In this document: positions 51,691 to 62,925 of the stretch, in pieces | Numbering within the stretch: position 1 is the first letter of the stretch | Layout of the letters: the number at the start of each line of letters is the position of its first letter | Assembly (NCBI GenBank): GCA_944739405.2 | Contig: OX123190.2 | Coordinates: 59,601,805-59,665,804 of the forward strand | DNA length: 64,000 bases | Source: Euclidia mi | Taxonomy: Eukaryota; Arthropoda; Insecta; Lepidoptera; Erebidae | Reading direction: 5' to 3' | The notes under the pieces: generated by a model | What the model was told of the DNA's origin: nothing | What the model saw: the letters and a program-made list of their open reading frames with translations, nothing else | The model's database searches: none | Made by a program: the position numbers and the translations under genes

Positions 51691-53330
51691 GAGGGAGGGT
51701 TTGAGAAGGTCAATGATAAACCTCCTAGTAATTTAACTGCCATGATCAATTTGTTCATGTTTCTTCTAAGTATGACATATTTTCAGACATTTTTAAATTA
51801 AAGGGATTTTAAAATGGTTATAATCACAGCACTGTTTACATTTTACCTGCGCATTTAATTGTGTTTGCTTATTTAACTACGTGCATAGCTTTGTTTTACA
51901 TTAATTACCGTACTGCAGCACTCAAAACAAAAAAGCCTTTATCTCGGAATGAGAAACCTACTGTGGCTTACCACAGTTACTAATTGCAGGGTACATGTGA
52001 TGAGTATAAATACATGATGAAGAAGTATTTAAAAATGTAGATATCGCTTGCTATCTATCATAACAAGCTCTATGTTTACTCATTCCTTGTCATGTCACGC
52101 GGTAGGTAGAATAAAATTGATTAATAAGGCAGGGAATCTGTCAATAACTATTTGTGTGCAGAGTAACGCTTATGGTTTCAGGAGAGTGGTCAATTTAAAA
52201 TTCCGAATTTGGTCCGTTTTCTAAAAGGGACCACCAGTCCACTGCGTAGATTCCAGAAGTAGGTACACCTACCAATGTATCCAGGTTATAAATCTCTTTT
52301 AACCCTTGAGGTGCGATCAAACTAAAGGCAAAGTGCCACAAGTGCTGCTGGTCACGTTGCTGCAAATTTTCATTGGCGTAGGTTACCGGAAAAAAATTAA
52401 TTATGACACCGTAATATAATTATATCACATAAATTGCATATCATTGTGTTGGTTATAAAATCAGCTATCATAATAATAACTGAAATACTACTAAATACTC
52501 ACCTTTCCGCCAAAACAAGCTTACAAACTAAGATGTTTGTTTTTTTTCACTCGTTCGCACAAACATTTCATCACATATTAATGAATTTCATTACTTGTTT
52601 GGTTCATAAACACAAAAACATTATAACATATACCTTTAGGTTTTCACACAATACATTATTTATTTGTAACAAATGAATCTAACGCCACTAAAAAAATTAT
52701 AATCCGAACGCGTAACAAAAAGTTCGCCGTGCCAGGCCGCCATGTTACTGTAACGAACACTGTGGCTGTGAATTATTTACCATTTGAAACACGATAACAG
52801 TGAAAATGTACAACAATACTAGTATTTAATTGATAAAAATTTGTTTTCAGATAAATAATCTGGGTACTTTTATGTCTTTAATAACTATTAAAAGAGTATT
52901 TACCATAAAACTATTACGAAAATAGCAAGTTTCAAGAGTGGAAATAGCACTTCAAAAAAGTTTTTGCCTTTTATCACTGTATTTCTTGTCTTTGTCACGA
53001 ATAATAAATAAATATTAATTGTGAAGTGACACAATTAATATTTATTTATTTCTGAGTAAATCTATATAAGTATCTTAATAAAATATTCACCGGTTTCTTC
53101 CACAATACTACTTTTATTATAAAGATCGCGGCACAAAACACAACAATGGCGGACGCTTTCGCAACTGAGACACAGATAATTATATTTCAATATTTTTTGG
53201 CGCGTTTCGTTTCCCTCACTCTTCTAAAACGATTTAGTTGCATAGAATATGAACTATTCTAATAGTTAGAACTTACGTTTCTTAGTAAAACAAAACGTAA
53301 AAAATCCGCGACCAATAGGACGACTTTTTT
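51691..53330. other. AT-rich region with a strong hairpin
   Basis: No gene recognised. 53003-53050 forms a 21-bp perfect inverted repeat with a six-base loop (AAGTGA). TTAACCC near 52298 and the complement near 53411 might be ends of a TTAA-type element, but the longer ends do not match. Confidence 0.5.
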
Positions 53331-53410
53331 AGAGCACGACCATGCGTGCCGCAAACACATGGGACCACTTGAATTAGAGCACGACCGTGCGTGCTGTAAT
53401 CAAGTGGGGG
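53331..53410 (+). repeat. 55-bp tandem duplication (1.5 copies)
   Basis: AGAGCACGACCATGCGTGCC and, 55 bases on, AGAGCACGACCGTGCGTGCT, with CAAACACATGGG/TAATCAAGTGGG after each. Function unknown. Confidence 0.65.
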
Positions 53411-53884
53411 GTTAACTGAGCTTTTGCTTTTGAAATTATTATATCAATTTATGAATTCATAATTTAATTCATAAATTCATAAGTCAAATACAACTTCTAC
53501 ATAAAGGGAAGCTACTCGTATCGATTCACTTTTGAAAACGTACAATATAATATGTAATTTATATTCCAGAGGGAACACAACAATTGAATAATAATATAAT
53601 TGGTACTAAGCAATAATAATAAAAATAAAATACAGGTAATTAAACGCACAAATCAATGTTACTAATATGATTACTGTTGCGATGGACATCGTCAGCGATA
53701 TACGAAATGATTTCCATTAATCCGTGCAAATAGTTTCCATGTTTGCTAAATTATAAATGAAAATGAATTTCGTGACCCGGTGCGACAGTGCTGTTGTTTT
53801 ATTGATAAATTTTAATAATTGTATTTATTTTTCTAAAGATAAATAATAATGCATCAAATAGTAATTTAATTATATAATAAATCA

Positions 53885-54090
53885 TAACATCAACCCCTTA
53901 TACTGTCCCACTGTTGGGCACGGGCCTCTTCTCACTATGAGAAGGGTAATGCCATAGTCCACTACGCTAGCCAAGTGCGGATTGGCAGACTTCATATATC
54001 TTTCGAGAACATCGTGGCGAACTCTCAGACATGCAGGTTTCCTCACGATGTTTTCCTTCACCGATAAGCAAGCGATAATTAACAATCTAA
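53885..54090. repeat. Lepidopteran dispersed repeat
   Basis: Contains CCCACTGTTGGGCACGGGCC, TCTTCTCACTATGAGAAGGG and CCTCACGATGTTTTCCTTCA, words that recur widely in moth and butterfly genomes. Probably a LINE 3' end or SINE-like unit. No coding role asserted. Confidence 0.6.
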
Positions 54091-54284
54091 TTAATGTGAT
54101 ATAATAAATAAAACAACAAAGGGGTGTTGGTATTTACAGATTTATATTGCAGGGTTAACCTTATCTTGGTAGCATCAATTACATTTGTTTGAAGTATAAT
54201 ATGATTTATCGCATAGAATATAGAATTTATCGTCAATATGGTTGTACTTTTGGTTATAAAAACCTAAACTAGGTTCGCAATATT

Positions 54285-54830
54285 TTCGCCCCCGTGGGAT
54301 CTCCACCTTGTCGTGGTGGGGGGGCTCAGTAACCGTGGATTGATCACCCGCGGTGAAGCTAAGAGGGATCCAGGAGGGGACGCTCCGCGTGGGCTTGGAG
54401 GGGCCTGCGCAGGATGCGTCCAACGGTGCGGGTGCGGGGGACAGTTCTGTCTGTTCCTCGCAGTCGGGTGCGGTCGCGGGAGGAGAGGCGTGTCGGTGTT
54501 GCGTTGCCGCGCGCCCTATCTCCCGCGACCAAATGGGGGCGCACCATTCGATGCGTCGTGGTGGGGCCGCAGAGGAAGAGGAGATGCGGTGTTGCGTTGC
54601 CGTCCTCCCTGTCCTCTGCGGCCGCTGGGCGTTTTGGCGGCGGAGTCCAACACCTTAATCCGCCAAGGGGGTTTTGTTCGGGGCTCGCCTGACCATCTGG
54701 CGGGCCAATACCCGTCGGAGGGTGGCGACGAGTGCTTTGGTGATGCCCCACCCTCCGGCACACGGGTACACGGCGGAAGTCGAGGTGGTTTTTTTTATTG
54801 TTCCACCAATAAAATGGGCCCAACGTAATA
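54285..54830 (+). other. GC-rich block, possible LINE 5' region
   Basis: Sharp borders to AT-rich DNA. Starts CCACCTTGTCGTGGTGGGGG, the kind of start seen in some R1-like LINE 5' UTRs. GGTGTTGCGTTGCCG occurs twice, about 92 bases apart. A 171-codon open frame exists but is a by-product of GC content; no domain seen. Confidence 0.4.
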
Positions 54831-55354
54831 AATTCCGTGTCTTTTGACTTACATACTGTTTAAACAATGGCGCCCGATACCGTTAGGATCCGTAGGACGG
54901 ACATCGGTTCGGTTCCCTGATTTATGATTGCATATATCGAACATCGTATGTTTATGTCCCCAGCTTATTCTAATGTAAGCAACAAAGGCTGTTAAAGTAA
55001 TTTATTTATTTATTTTACACTTTATTGTACACATTAAAAAACATTATTAGAGATCTTATAACTAACTATAGTACAAAGGGCGGCCTTATCGCTAAAAGCG
55101 ATTTCTACCAGGCAACCTTTGGATGGAAATATTATTGGTAGGAGAAAATCGGTAGTTGCATGTGTAAACAAAGTAAACAAAGCTATATAATATATACATA
55201 CTTAATATACCTATATTCATTCCTGTAATATGATAATAAATGATAGACATAATTATATACATATACATAAACATACATATATACTTATACATACGTACAT
55301 ACATATACATACACATATTTAATACTTACATGTATTTTGTAGAACTAGAAGAAG

Positions 55355-58300
55355 TTATAGTGATAGATAGTGAGCCTTTACTGAAGCTTTAAATTTAGTT
55401 ATCGTTTGAGCCTGTCTTATATGTAATGGTAAAGCATTCCAAAGGCGAACAGCGGTAACACAAAAAGATTTGTCATACAGTGCTGTGGAATGTACCGGCA
55501 TTTTTAGTTTCAAATTTTCTGATGACCTTAAATAACGGTTATGCGTATCATGAAGGCACTCGAATCGTCCTTTAAGATAGGAAGGAGTTGAAGGGTTAAA
55601 CAATATGTTGTACAGCAAAGAGAGAATATGAGCATTCCGGCGATGTCGTATAGGTAACCACTTGAGCTGTGCTCGAAATTGTGAAACATGATCATATTTG
55701 CGTAGTCCAAATATGAATCGTATACAGAGATTTTGAAGGCGCTCAAGTTTATCTAGCTGGTTTTCGGCGAGATCTGAATAGCTGACATCTGCATAATCGA
55801 TAATGGGCAAAAGGAGGGAGTTTGCTAGTGCAATTTTGGTGGCAGTAGGAAGAAAATTCCTAAGCCTTCTCAGTGACCCTGCTGAAGCAAATAACTTTCG
55901 ACTCACCTCTTGGATCTGCGATCGCCAATTGAGATTAGAGTCCATAATGAGACCCAAGTTCTTAACTTTGTCTTGTATGGAAATAAAGGTACCATCAAAT
56001 ATGACGCGAGGGAGTTGAGACCAGTCAATTTTTGATGTCATTCTTGAAGTACCAATAACAATGGCCTGAGTTTTTGAGGGATTCACTTTTAGTCCAAAGG
56101 ATTTGCTCCAGTTGCTAATCAGTGTCAAATCACTGTTAATGGTACTTACAGAAAGTGACATATCTGCTAGTGACGACTGTGTATAAATTTGACGATCATC
56201 TGCATAAAGGTGATAGGAACAGCGAAGATTATTTGATATAGAATTAATAAAAATTGCGAAGAGTAAAGGAGATAGCACGCCACCCTGGGGCACACCAACA
56301 GTTGTGTTACACCAAGAAGAAAGTGAGTTTTCAATGCGTATACGCTGTCGGCGGCCACACAGGTAAGTACGAAACCAATCAATCACCGTAGGAGATATGT
56401 TAAGAGTACAAAGTCGACTGAGTAGAATATCAAAATCGACTGTATTGAAGGCGTTACTAAAATCTAGTAGAGCGAGAATTGTGAGTTTTCCGCCTTCCAT
56501 ACCAGCCCTGATGTCATCCGTAATATTGACCAGGGATGTAACGGTACTATGTCCCGAACGGAACCCGGACTGAAATGGATTAAGGAGACAATTTTTGCAG
56601 AGGAAAGAGTTTATTTGGTTATAAACGAGGCGTTCAAAGACTTTTGAAAGGAATGGCAGGATGGAAATGGGCCGATAATCAGAGAAGGATGAAGGATGAG
56701 AGGTTTTTGGAATTGGTGTAATAAGAGCGTCTTTCCACATCGATGGGAATACACCACTAGACAGAGAATAATTGAGGATATGGGAAATTATGGGTAGGAT
56801 TATATCGAGGATAGGAAGGATCATATTACGGCTGACACAGTCACTACCTACAGCGTTGGACGTGATTGACCTTATGCACTTCTTAACATCACTATCGGTG
56901 AAGTGATTAAAGACAAAGGGTGAATAACTAGGGGTTGGCAGAGATGAAAGATAATTTATAGTGCTTGCTTTAGTAGTCCCATCAATATTGGACGAAGCAG
57001 AGAAATGTTGATTGAGCAAGTCAATATTGAAGTCGTTAGAAGTAGCGTGTTGGCGCGCTTTGCCAACTCCCAGGGTTTTAAGAAATTTCCAGACCTTCGC
57101 TGGATCTCCGTTTTTCACAGAACTATGAATATGTTGGCGTTGTGCATCCCTACACACCCTATTGCAGTGATTTCTTATCGCGACATATTTTTGTAGGTTA
57201 GAGGCATCGGGCTTAATTTTATATCTAAACTTAGCTGCCGCTTTTTTGTGTATCAGTTGTTTAATGTTTTCAGTGAGCCAAGGTGAGGGCCGGTGTTTTA
57301 GTTTTACAGGTCGCATTGGTGCATGCTTGTCATAGAGCAGTATAATTTGGTTTGTGAAAATGTCGACCTTTTCATCTACAGATTCTGAGTTGATCAGATG
57401 AGACCAGTCGATATCTCTGGTATCTTTACAAAGCTCATCGGTGTTAATGCCACCAAAATTGCGCTGCAATAGAACTTTAGACTTAATCTTAGGAGTACGG
57501 ATTTTGTAGGAGATGAAAAGCAAGTCATGGTAAGAGAACATGTCTGCAGGGTATTGCCCGTGCATGGCGACATGTTCTCTTGAAGAAACCATAATTAAAT
57601 CAAGAAGAGAAGGCGAAGAATTTGGGAAATGATGAGTCGCGCTTGTAGGAAGAATTGACATATTACAAGCTATAGAAGTGGAAAGAAGAGAAGAAGAGCG
57701 GGAATCATTTTTAAGGAGACAGGTATTAAAATCGCCCATTATGATTGTGTGACTGTAAGAGGGCACAAGATTAACCAGTAGGGTTTCGAAACTAGAAAAA
57801 TAATCTATACGTAATGAAGGACAGTAATAAACGCCGAGTAGGATTTTGGTGTGGTTTAATAATACTTCTAGAAATAGATGTTCGCCGGCATTAGGAGGCG
57901 GTGGCTGTGCAGACATGCCTACAATAGTGTAAGGAATATATGAGCGTAGATATATGGCAACACCCCCACCACCCCCAACGGCACGATCATTTCTGATTAG
58001 TTGGAAACCAGGTAGGGAGTATAATGTAGAAGGCAGACATGGCTTAAGCCATGACTCAGAAACAAGGATAGCATGAATGTTCTTACAGTCTAGATTGGCC
58101 AGCATATCACAGAAATGTGCCGGAATGCTTTGGGCATTGATATGAACGGCATTGAAGTTTTTAGGTACATCAGAAAACTGTGAGTTAAGACAGTCCGAAA
58201 GGGATGGCACACTAATAAAGCTATCATCAGAAAATGAACTACATAATGAGTGGAAACTATCTTCACTTACGTCATTAAAGTCAATGATTGCAATAAATAT

Positions 58301-58370
58301 AATATAATATACGTACTTAAATAAAATAATACAATAATAATAATTAAAAGAAAATGCTATTAAAAATTAA
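55355..58370 (-). CDS. LINE E ORF2: AP-type endonuclease and reverse transcriptase
   Basis: At least 951 aa. Endonuclease (first 230 residues): H-I-N-A-Q-S, V-S-E-S-W-L, I-M-G-D-F-N-T, S-L-L-D-L-I-M and S-Y-H-D-L-L carry the expected Asn, Glu, Asp and His. RT: I-T-P-I-P-K, Y-R-P-I-S-I-L-P, F-S-N-A-F-N-T-V, V-G-V-P-Q-G-G-V-L-S and H-L-Y-A-D-D-R-Q-I-Y near residue 668. The frame is open from about 58370, but no ATG precedes the endonuclease; the 951-aa version starts at a GTG. The domain order and Y-A-D-D context suggest the CR1/L2 group, possibly Kiri. Confidence 0.9.
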
Positions 58371-58865
58371 CCAATAATACACCAGCTGCCAGTAGTGCCA
58401 TCGGTAGAAATAACTAGATTTAGTACTACATAATATTAATATATAAAAAAAGGGGATGAAATTAGTTGGGAACATCAATCCGGGTAGTCAGCAAAACATA
58501 ATAATTATTTAAATTGATTAGAAAGAGACAAGGAAGGCAAAACACATAATAAGAAAGAAGAATAAAACTGAAACAGAATAGTAACATTAAAAGTGAAAAG
58601 TAAGAAAATGCGGACTTATACCAAAAGCCTTGTACCCAAACACGTTACAGTTTTGACAAATAGCATTGTGACAGATGACAGACATGACAACACGAAAAGA
58701 AAATAAGTCACCGCCAGCTATTAATTTATAATTAAAATAAGTTAAATAGTAAAGTAGAATAGAAAAGTGGGTACAAAGTAAGAAAGAAAATTAATGTTAG
58801 ATAATAATATTACTTACTACCCGGACCGAGGATTCACCAAATAAGCAATACATAATGATCAAGAA
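58371..58865 (-). other. LINE E inter-ORF spacer
   Basis: AT-rich, no coding frame of note. Long for a LINE inter-ORF gap; could hold elements guiding ORF2 translation. Confidence 0.5.
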
Positions 58866-59582
58866 TTATTTCTTTTGGGAAACGGTTCTTTTCGACTTGG
58901 ACACTGGCTTCGCTGCTGAGGGTGGCTTCTCCGCGCCGTCCTTCGGCTCGACCTTTTGCAAGTCACTGAGATTGACCAAACGATGACGGGAACCATCGGG
59001 CGCCAACACATGTATGATGCCGTCTTTGGTCCAGCATTGAGACACACCGAACTTCTGCCGAGCAGCCATAAAAGTGTCATGCCGTTGCTTCGTCAGGAAC
59101 TCCGATACAGTTACCCCAGTGCCCTTAAACTTCGTTTTCCCAAACCACACAGTGTCACGAATGGAGGCGCTGTTGAACTTTAGAACTATGGGCCTGGGTT
59201 TGTGGTTATTTGATATACGTCCCATCCTGTGGCAGCGGCGAATATCAGCGACCGTAATATCGGACTTGAGGTGCTGCCTGATGACATCTACCACCACTTT
59301 GGCAGTATCTTCTTTGCTGCTCTCATTCACACCGTGCAGCAATAATATTTTTCGTCGGGTTCTCATCTCCATCGTATCCACAGTTTGTGCCATAAGTTCA
59401 ATTTGCTGCTGAAACCCATTCAGGGCCTCCATCACAAATGCCTTGAAAGATTTGTATTCTGCGGCCAGTCCTGGCATGGTAGGAGTGCCCTGAGATCTAG
59501 GCAACTCTGCTTCAAACTCTGCCATCCGCTTGAAGAACATATCCTTCAAACTACTCATTGACTCGTGCAGTGACTGAGACAT
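58866..59582 (-). CDS. LINE E ORF1: RRM-type RNA-binding protein
   Basis: 238 aa. Residues 1-75 are helical (likely coiled coil), then R-R-K-I-L-L-L-H-G-V begins an RRM-like domain with A-D-I-R-R-C-H-R-M-G and P-R-P-I-V-L-K-F, then a C-terminal domain with F-L-T-K-Q-R-H-D-T-F-M-A-A-R-Q, the layout known from L1-type ORF1 proteins. A Lys/Ser-rich tail follows. It would coat the RNA and act as a chaperone. Start: first ATG, 60 bases from the apparent 5' end. Confidence 0.87.
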   Translation of the reverse strand: MSQSLHESMSSLKDMFFKRMAEFEAELPRSQGTPTMPGLAAEYKSFKAFVMEALNGFQQQIELMAQTVDTMEMRTRRKILLLHGVNESSKEDTAKVVVDVIRQHLKSDITVADIRRCHRMGRISNNHKPRPIVLKFNSASIRDTVWFGKTKFKGTGVTVSEFLTKQRHDTFMAARQKFGVSQCWTKDGIIHVLAPDGSRHRLVNLSDLQKVEPKDGAEKPPSAAKPVSKSKRTVSQKK

Positions 59583-59640
59583 AGTGTGGTGTTAATAAAA
59601 AATAAAATATGTGATTTCTTATGTAGGATAGTGCTAACAC

Positions 59641-60300
59641 AATACTGGCAGGTACTGGTTTAAATTAATGTAATAATTTCATTAAAATTAGTTTAAACAG
59701 TAATTTTACTATTTATTTAAAATATTAAAAGAAGAGCTTATAACTTTAGGTGTTTATGCTACAACTACCCACGAGCAAGTATCACTACCCACGAGCAAGT
59801 ATGATGAATGTGAGTCACGGAACTATTAAAGCATATTCTGAACGAGAAGACCTCTTGTCGTTTTATTGCGCTTAACTTCCATGAATATTGATCTATTATT
59901 GCGTTTTGTCGGGTATTTGGGTAGCCGATTTCTAGCTCTGTCACCTTTTTTTATTCTTTTGGTCGGTAAATAAGAGAGTAGGTATTATATATAACATGTT
60001 CAACATTTACATTCGTCTGATAGTGAACAGTACCTAATCTTAGTTAATTTATTCTGCAATTTCAACTTCAGTGTAAAGTTTACAATCTTAAATTATTCAG
60101 TTTAACAATTACAAAACTTAAAGAGCCATAAACAAACATAAGTATATTAATGACTAGCAGCCCGCCCCGGCTTCGTCGGGTGGACATTTGTTTTTTCAAT
60201 ATCTTTCTATCTATCGCCGCCAGAGGTACCCTGGGCATACACCTCTGTCTTTTCGAAGTTATGTGTTTATTAAAATGTTAATTATCGTTCGCTTAATAAT
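59641..60300. other. AT-rich spacer with short repeats
   Basis: CTACCCACGAGCAAGTAT occurs twice in tandem near 59765-59803. GCCCGCCCCGGCTTCGTCGG near 60161 is a GC-rich word known from dispersed repeats in moths. No gene seen. Confidence 0.5.
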
Positions 60301-60380
60301 GTGCCCGGTAGATAGCAATAGGCTCACTCACTATTACATTGGGACCGAAACATAACTGGTGATGTGTGGGTGTGTAATAT
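60301..60380 (+). repeat. SINE tail fragment
   Basis: GTGCCCGGTAGATAGCAATAGG and TATTACATTGGGACC resemble the body of the SINE at 8792-9201 (opposite orientation). No tRNA head here. Confidence 0.55.
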
Positions 60381-60462
60381 TCATATTCATTTATTTATAA
60401 GATATAAGTTTACAGCATGTAATACATCAAATCACTTATATCTATACTAAATGTACTGTAAA

Positions 60463-62210
60463 TTAAATACTAAGTTCTACAAAATTACTAAAAATAACAA
60501 TATAAAATTTGTAAACAAAAACAACAATAAACTTAATTAGAGGTAGGAAATATAATTTATTTCTTAAATTTAGGTACCTATAAATATGTTTTAATAATAC
60601 ACTCTGTTCGTTAAAAAATATGTCTGCATCTGGACTATATTTAAGAAGCTCATTTATAAGCTTAATTGCTCTAGTCGTAGGACTGTTTTCAGCTTGTGGA
60701 GAGCGCCACATAGGTGGATAGCAAACGAGTTTATGCATTCTTCTGCCTACACTACGCAAATTCTGGTCAAGAATATAAAAATGTATTGATTCCCGTACAA
60801 CAGGGCTATCTATTTTATTTGTCAGTATAAGACAATACGTTGTTATTTGTGTAGAATCCTGCCTCAGTTGGAGTGTACCAAAACCTACCATTCCTGACAC
60901 AAACAAAGATTGATAGAGAAACGGGTAGAAACCATATTGCCTTTTGTATAAATATCTACAGAATTTACGTTGAATTTTTTCTAACATTACATTATACATT
61001 GACTCTTTAGGACTCCAAACTATTGCATTATATTCTAATTTACTACGGACATAAGCATTGTATAATTGTTTTATAACTTGTGTGTTCTTAAATTGTGTTG
61101 ATATTCTAATAATAAAACCAAGACATTTATTGGCGGCTTTGCAAGTATCAAGAATTTGATCACGAAAATTTAATTTGCTGTCCATTATGACTCCCAGATC
61201 CTTAATTGAAAACACACGTTCTATAGGTGCGCTATCAATAGTATAAATATTGACTATCGGATTACGGGATCGAGTGAAGGTGATAGTTTTGCATTTAGAG
61301 TTATTTAACGGTAATTTATTTCTAATAGCCCACTCAACTACAGCGTCTATATCATTTTGTAGGTCTAGACAATCATTAGCCTCTTTTACAGAAAGATAAA
61401 GTTTTAAGTCGTCAGCAAACATTAGACATTTTGCTTTAGGAACAACACTAGGTAGATCATTGATAATTACTAAAAATTGCAAGGGACCTAAGGTACTACC
61501 ATGACTAACACCTGATCTAGTAAAATACTCTTCTGACTTATATCCTTCTGTCTTAACAAACTATCTTCGATCTTTTAAGTAATGGACAATAAATTTTAAA
61601 AGACATGATGAGAATCCCAACACAGAAAATTTGTTCAGTAGCACATCATTGTCTACAAGATCGAAGGCCTTTTTAAAATCAAAATATGCGGCATCTATTT
61701 GACAGCCAGACTTAACCCTAGTAGTTATATGATCAACAAAATCTATATGATTGGTCAAAGTGGAGCGCCCAGGATAAAACCCATGCTGGGAATCACTTAA
61801 TAGTCCTTTAATTTGTTTATAGATGGTATTATTAAGAATGGATTCAAATATCTTTCCAAATACACACAATACAGCAATAGGTCTATAGTTATATCTGTGG
61901 AAGACCCACATTTTGGTATCGGTGTCACCCTGGACACTTTCCACTTACTTGGATACAATCATTGTCTAAGCGATAGATTATACACATGATGTAAAGGCAC
62001 TTCTAGGACTGAGAAGCAATCTTTTATTAAAAAGGCAGGTATGTTGTCTGGACCACAAGCTCTTAGTCGTTGTACTGCATATCTGAGATCAGTAACTGTA
62101 ACATGATTAACAGTCATTGTAGATACAGGCAAACAGCCTAAGCGATTGGCCTCTTCTTCAGCTCCCTTTACATCTAATAACGGTGAAGTGTTGTTGGTTC
62201 GGCGATACAC
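60463..62210 (-). pseudogene. LINE F (CR1/Jockey-type) reverse transcriptase, 5'-truncated
   Basis: From the 5' side: L-R-A-C-G-P-D-N-I-P-A-F-L (61959-62210), R-P-I-A-V-L-C-V-F-G-K, Q-H-G-F-Y-P-G-R-S-T, D-F-K-K-A-F-D-L-V (61561-61944), then M-F-A-D-D-L-K-L-Y and K-D-L-G-V-I-M-D and a 339-aa open C-terminal part (60463-61482). Catalytic F-A-D-D intact. Stops at 61961 and 61561 and frameshifts break it; endonuclease and ORF1 absent. Related to LINE D in its thumb region. Confidence 0.82.
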
Positions 62211-62214
62211 CGAA

Positions 62215-62747
62215 ACCGATTAGGGTAGGCGACCTGGAGAAGGAAATGGACTGTATTCAGAGGATAGCGGTTCTTCGCCGCCTGGAAAGGAATAAGGGAA
62301 GAGGAGATGGATACGGGAGGAGGTGATTGAGTGGGTATAGGCTATTTCAAGGATGGAAGGCACTTACCTTATACAGCCTTCTTCGTTTGTTTTCCTCCTG
62401 GTGGTTTCGTGATGCAGCTGCTTGTTTTCACTTCACTCACGAGCGGGTTTTCCTTGGTGGAAGCGGTAAATCACATACAGCGGTGCGGCGCGGAGCGGTA
62501 TCGAGACGGCCGTCTCAGCGGGAGGAATGTTCTCGACTGTCCTTCGCGTTCACGATCGCGTCGACGAATCAGGCCAAGGCAGTGCCTCTTCCAGGGAGAG
62601 GGAAAGAGAGGGACGAAAATATGATATCGCTCGCACTAGACAAGCGTGGAACGATTCATGTTGATGCGATTAGTTATATATGGGAAGGTAGATGGCGCTA
62701 CCATATCCCCCCGGCCCTAAAGGGTTGCCTTTAAAAAAAAAAAAAAA
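62215..62747 (+). other. Poly(A)-ended sequence, probable retroposed unit
   Basis: Less AT-rich than its surroundings and ends with CCCTAAAGGGTTGCCTTT and a run of 15 A. That suggests reverse transcription of a polyadenylated RNA (LINE 3' end or non-coding RNA). Open frames inside have no recognisable domain. Start not defined. Confidence 0.4.
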
Positions 62748-62925
62748 TAGAATTGAACTTAGCTATGTTGGGTGTACTACCGCATAACCCATCAATAGGC
62801 TAAGACAGCGATATGACAATAAAATTAATCTAAATTAACTTTAGCGAAAGCTACAAACGTAATAATAGCAAAAACTACTAACTAAATACTTAAACTAAGA
62901 GGTAGGTCCAACTTCAGGCTAGATC
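62748..62925. other. AT-rich spacer
   Basis: Nothing recognised. Confidence 0.5.

Larger units (their letters stand above)
54998..59640 (-). mobile_element. LINE E, both ORFs uninterrupted (CR1/L2-superfamily)
   Basis: On the minus strand: 5' region, ORF1, a 655-base inter-ORF gap, ORF2 and a 3' end with an A-rich AAATAAATAAATAAATT tail at about 54998-55015. Both ORFs lack stops or frameshifts, the only such LINE in the window. Target duplication and exact 5' end not determined. Confidence 0.85.

Noticed and set aside
52298..53414. Possible TTAA-flanked piggyBac-like element
   Set aside because: Both ends start TTAACCC, but the following bases do not form convincing inverted repeats.
54313..54828. 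171-codon Gly/Arg/Cys-rich ORF
   Set aside because: All frames are open in this GC-rich block; the Cys pattern is irregular and follows base composition.
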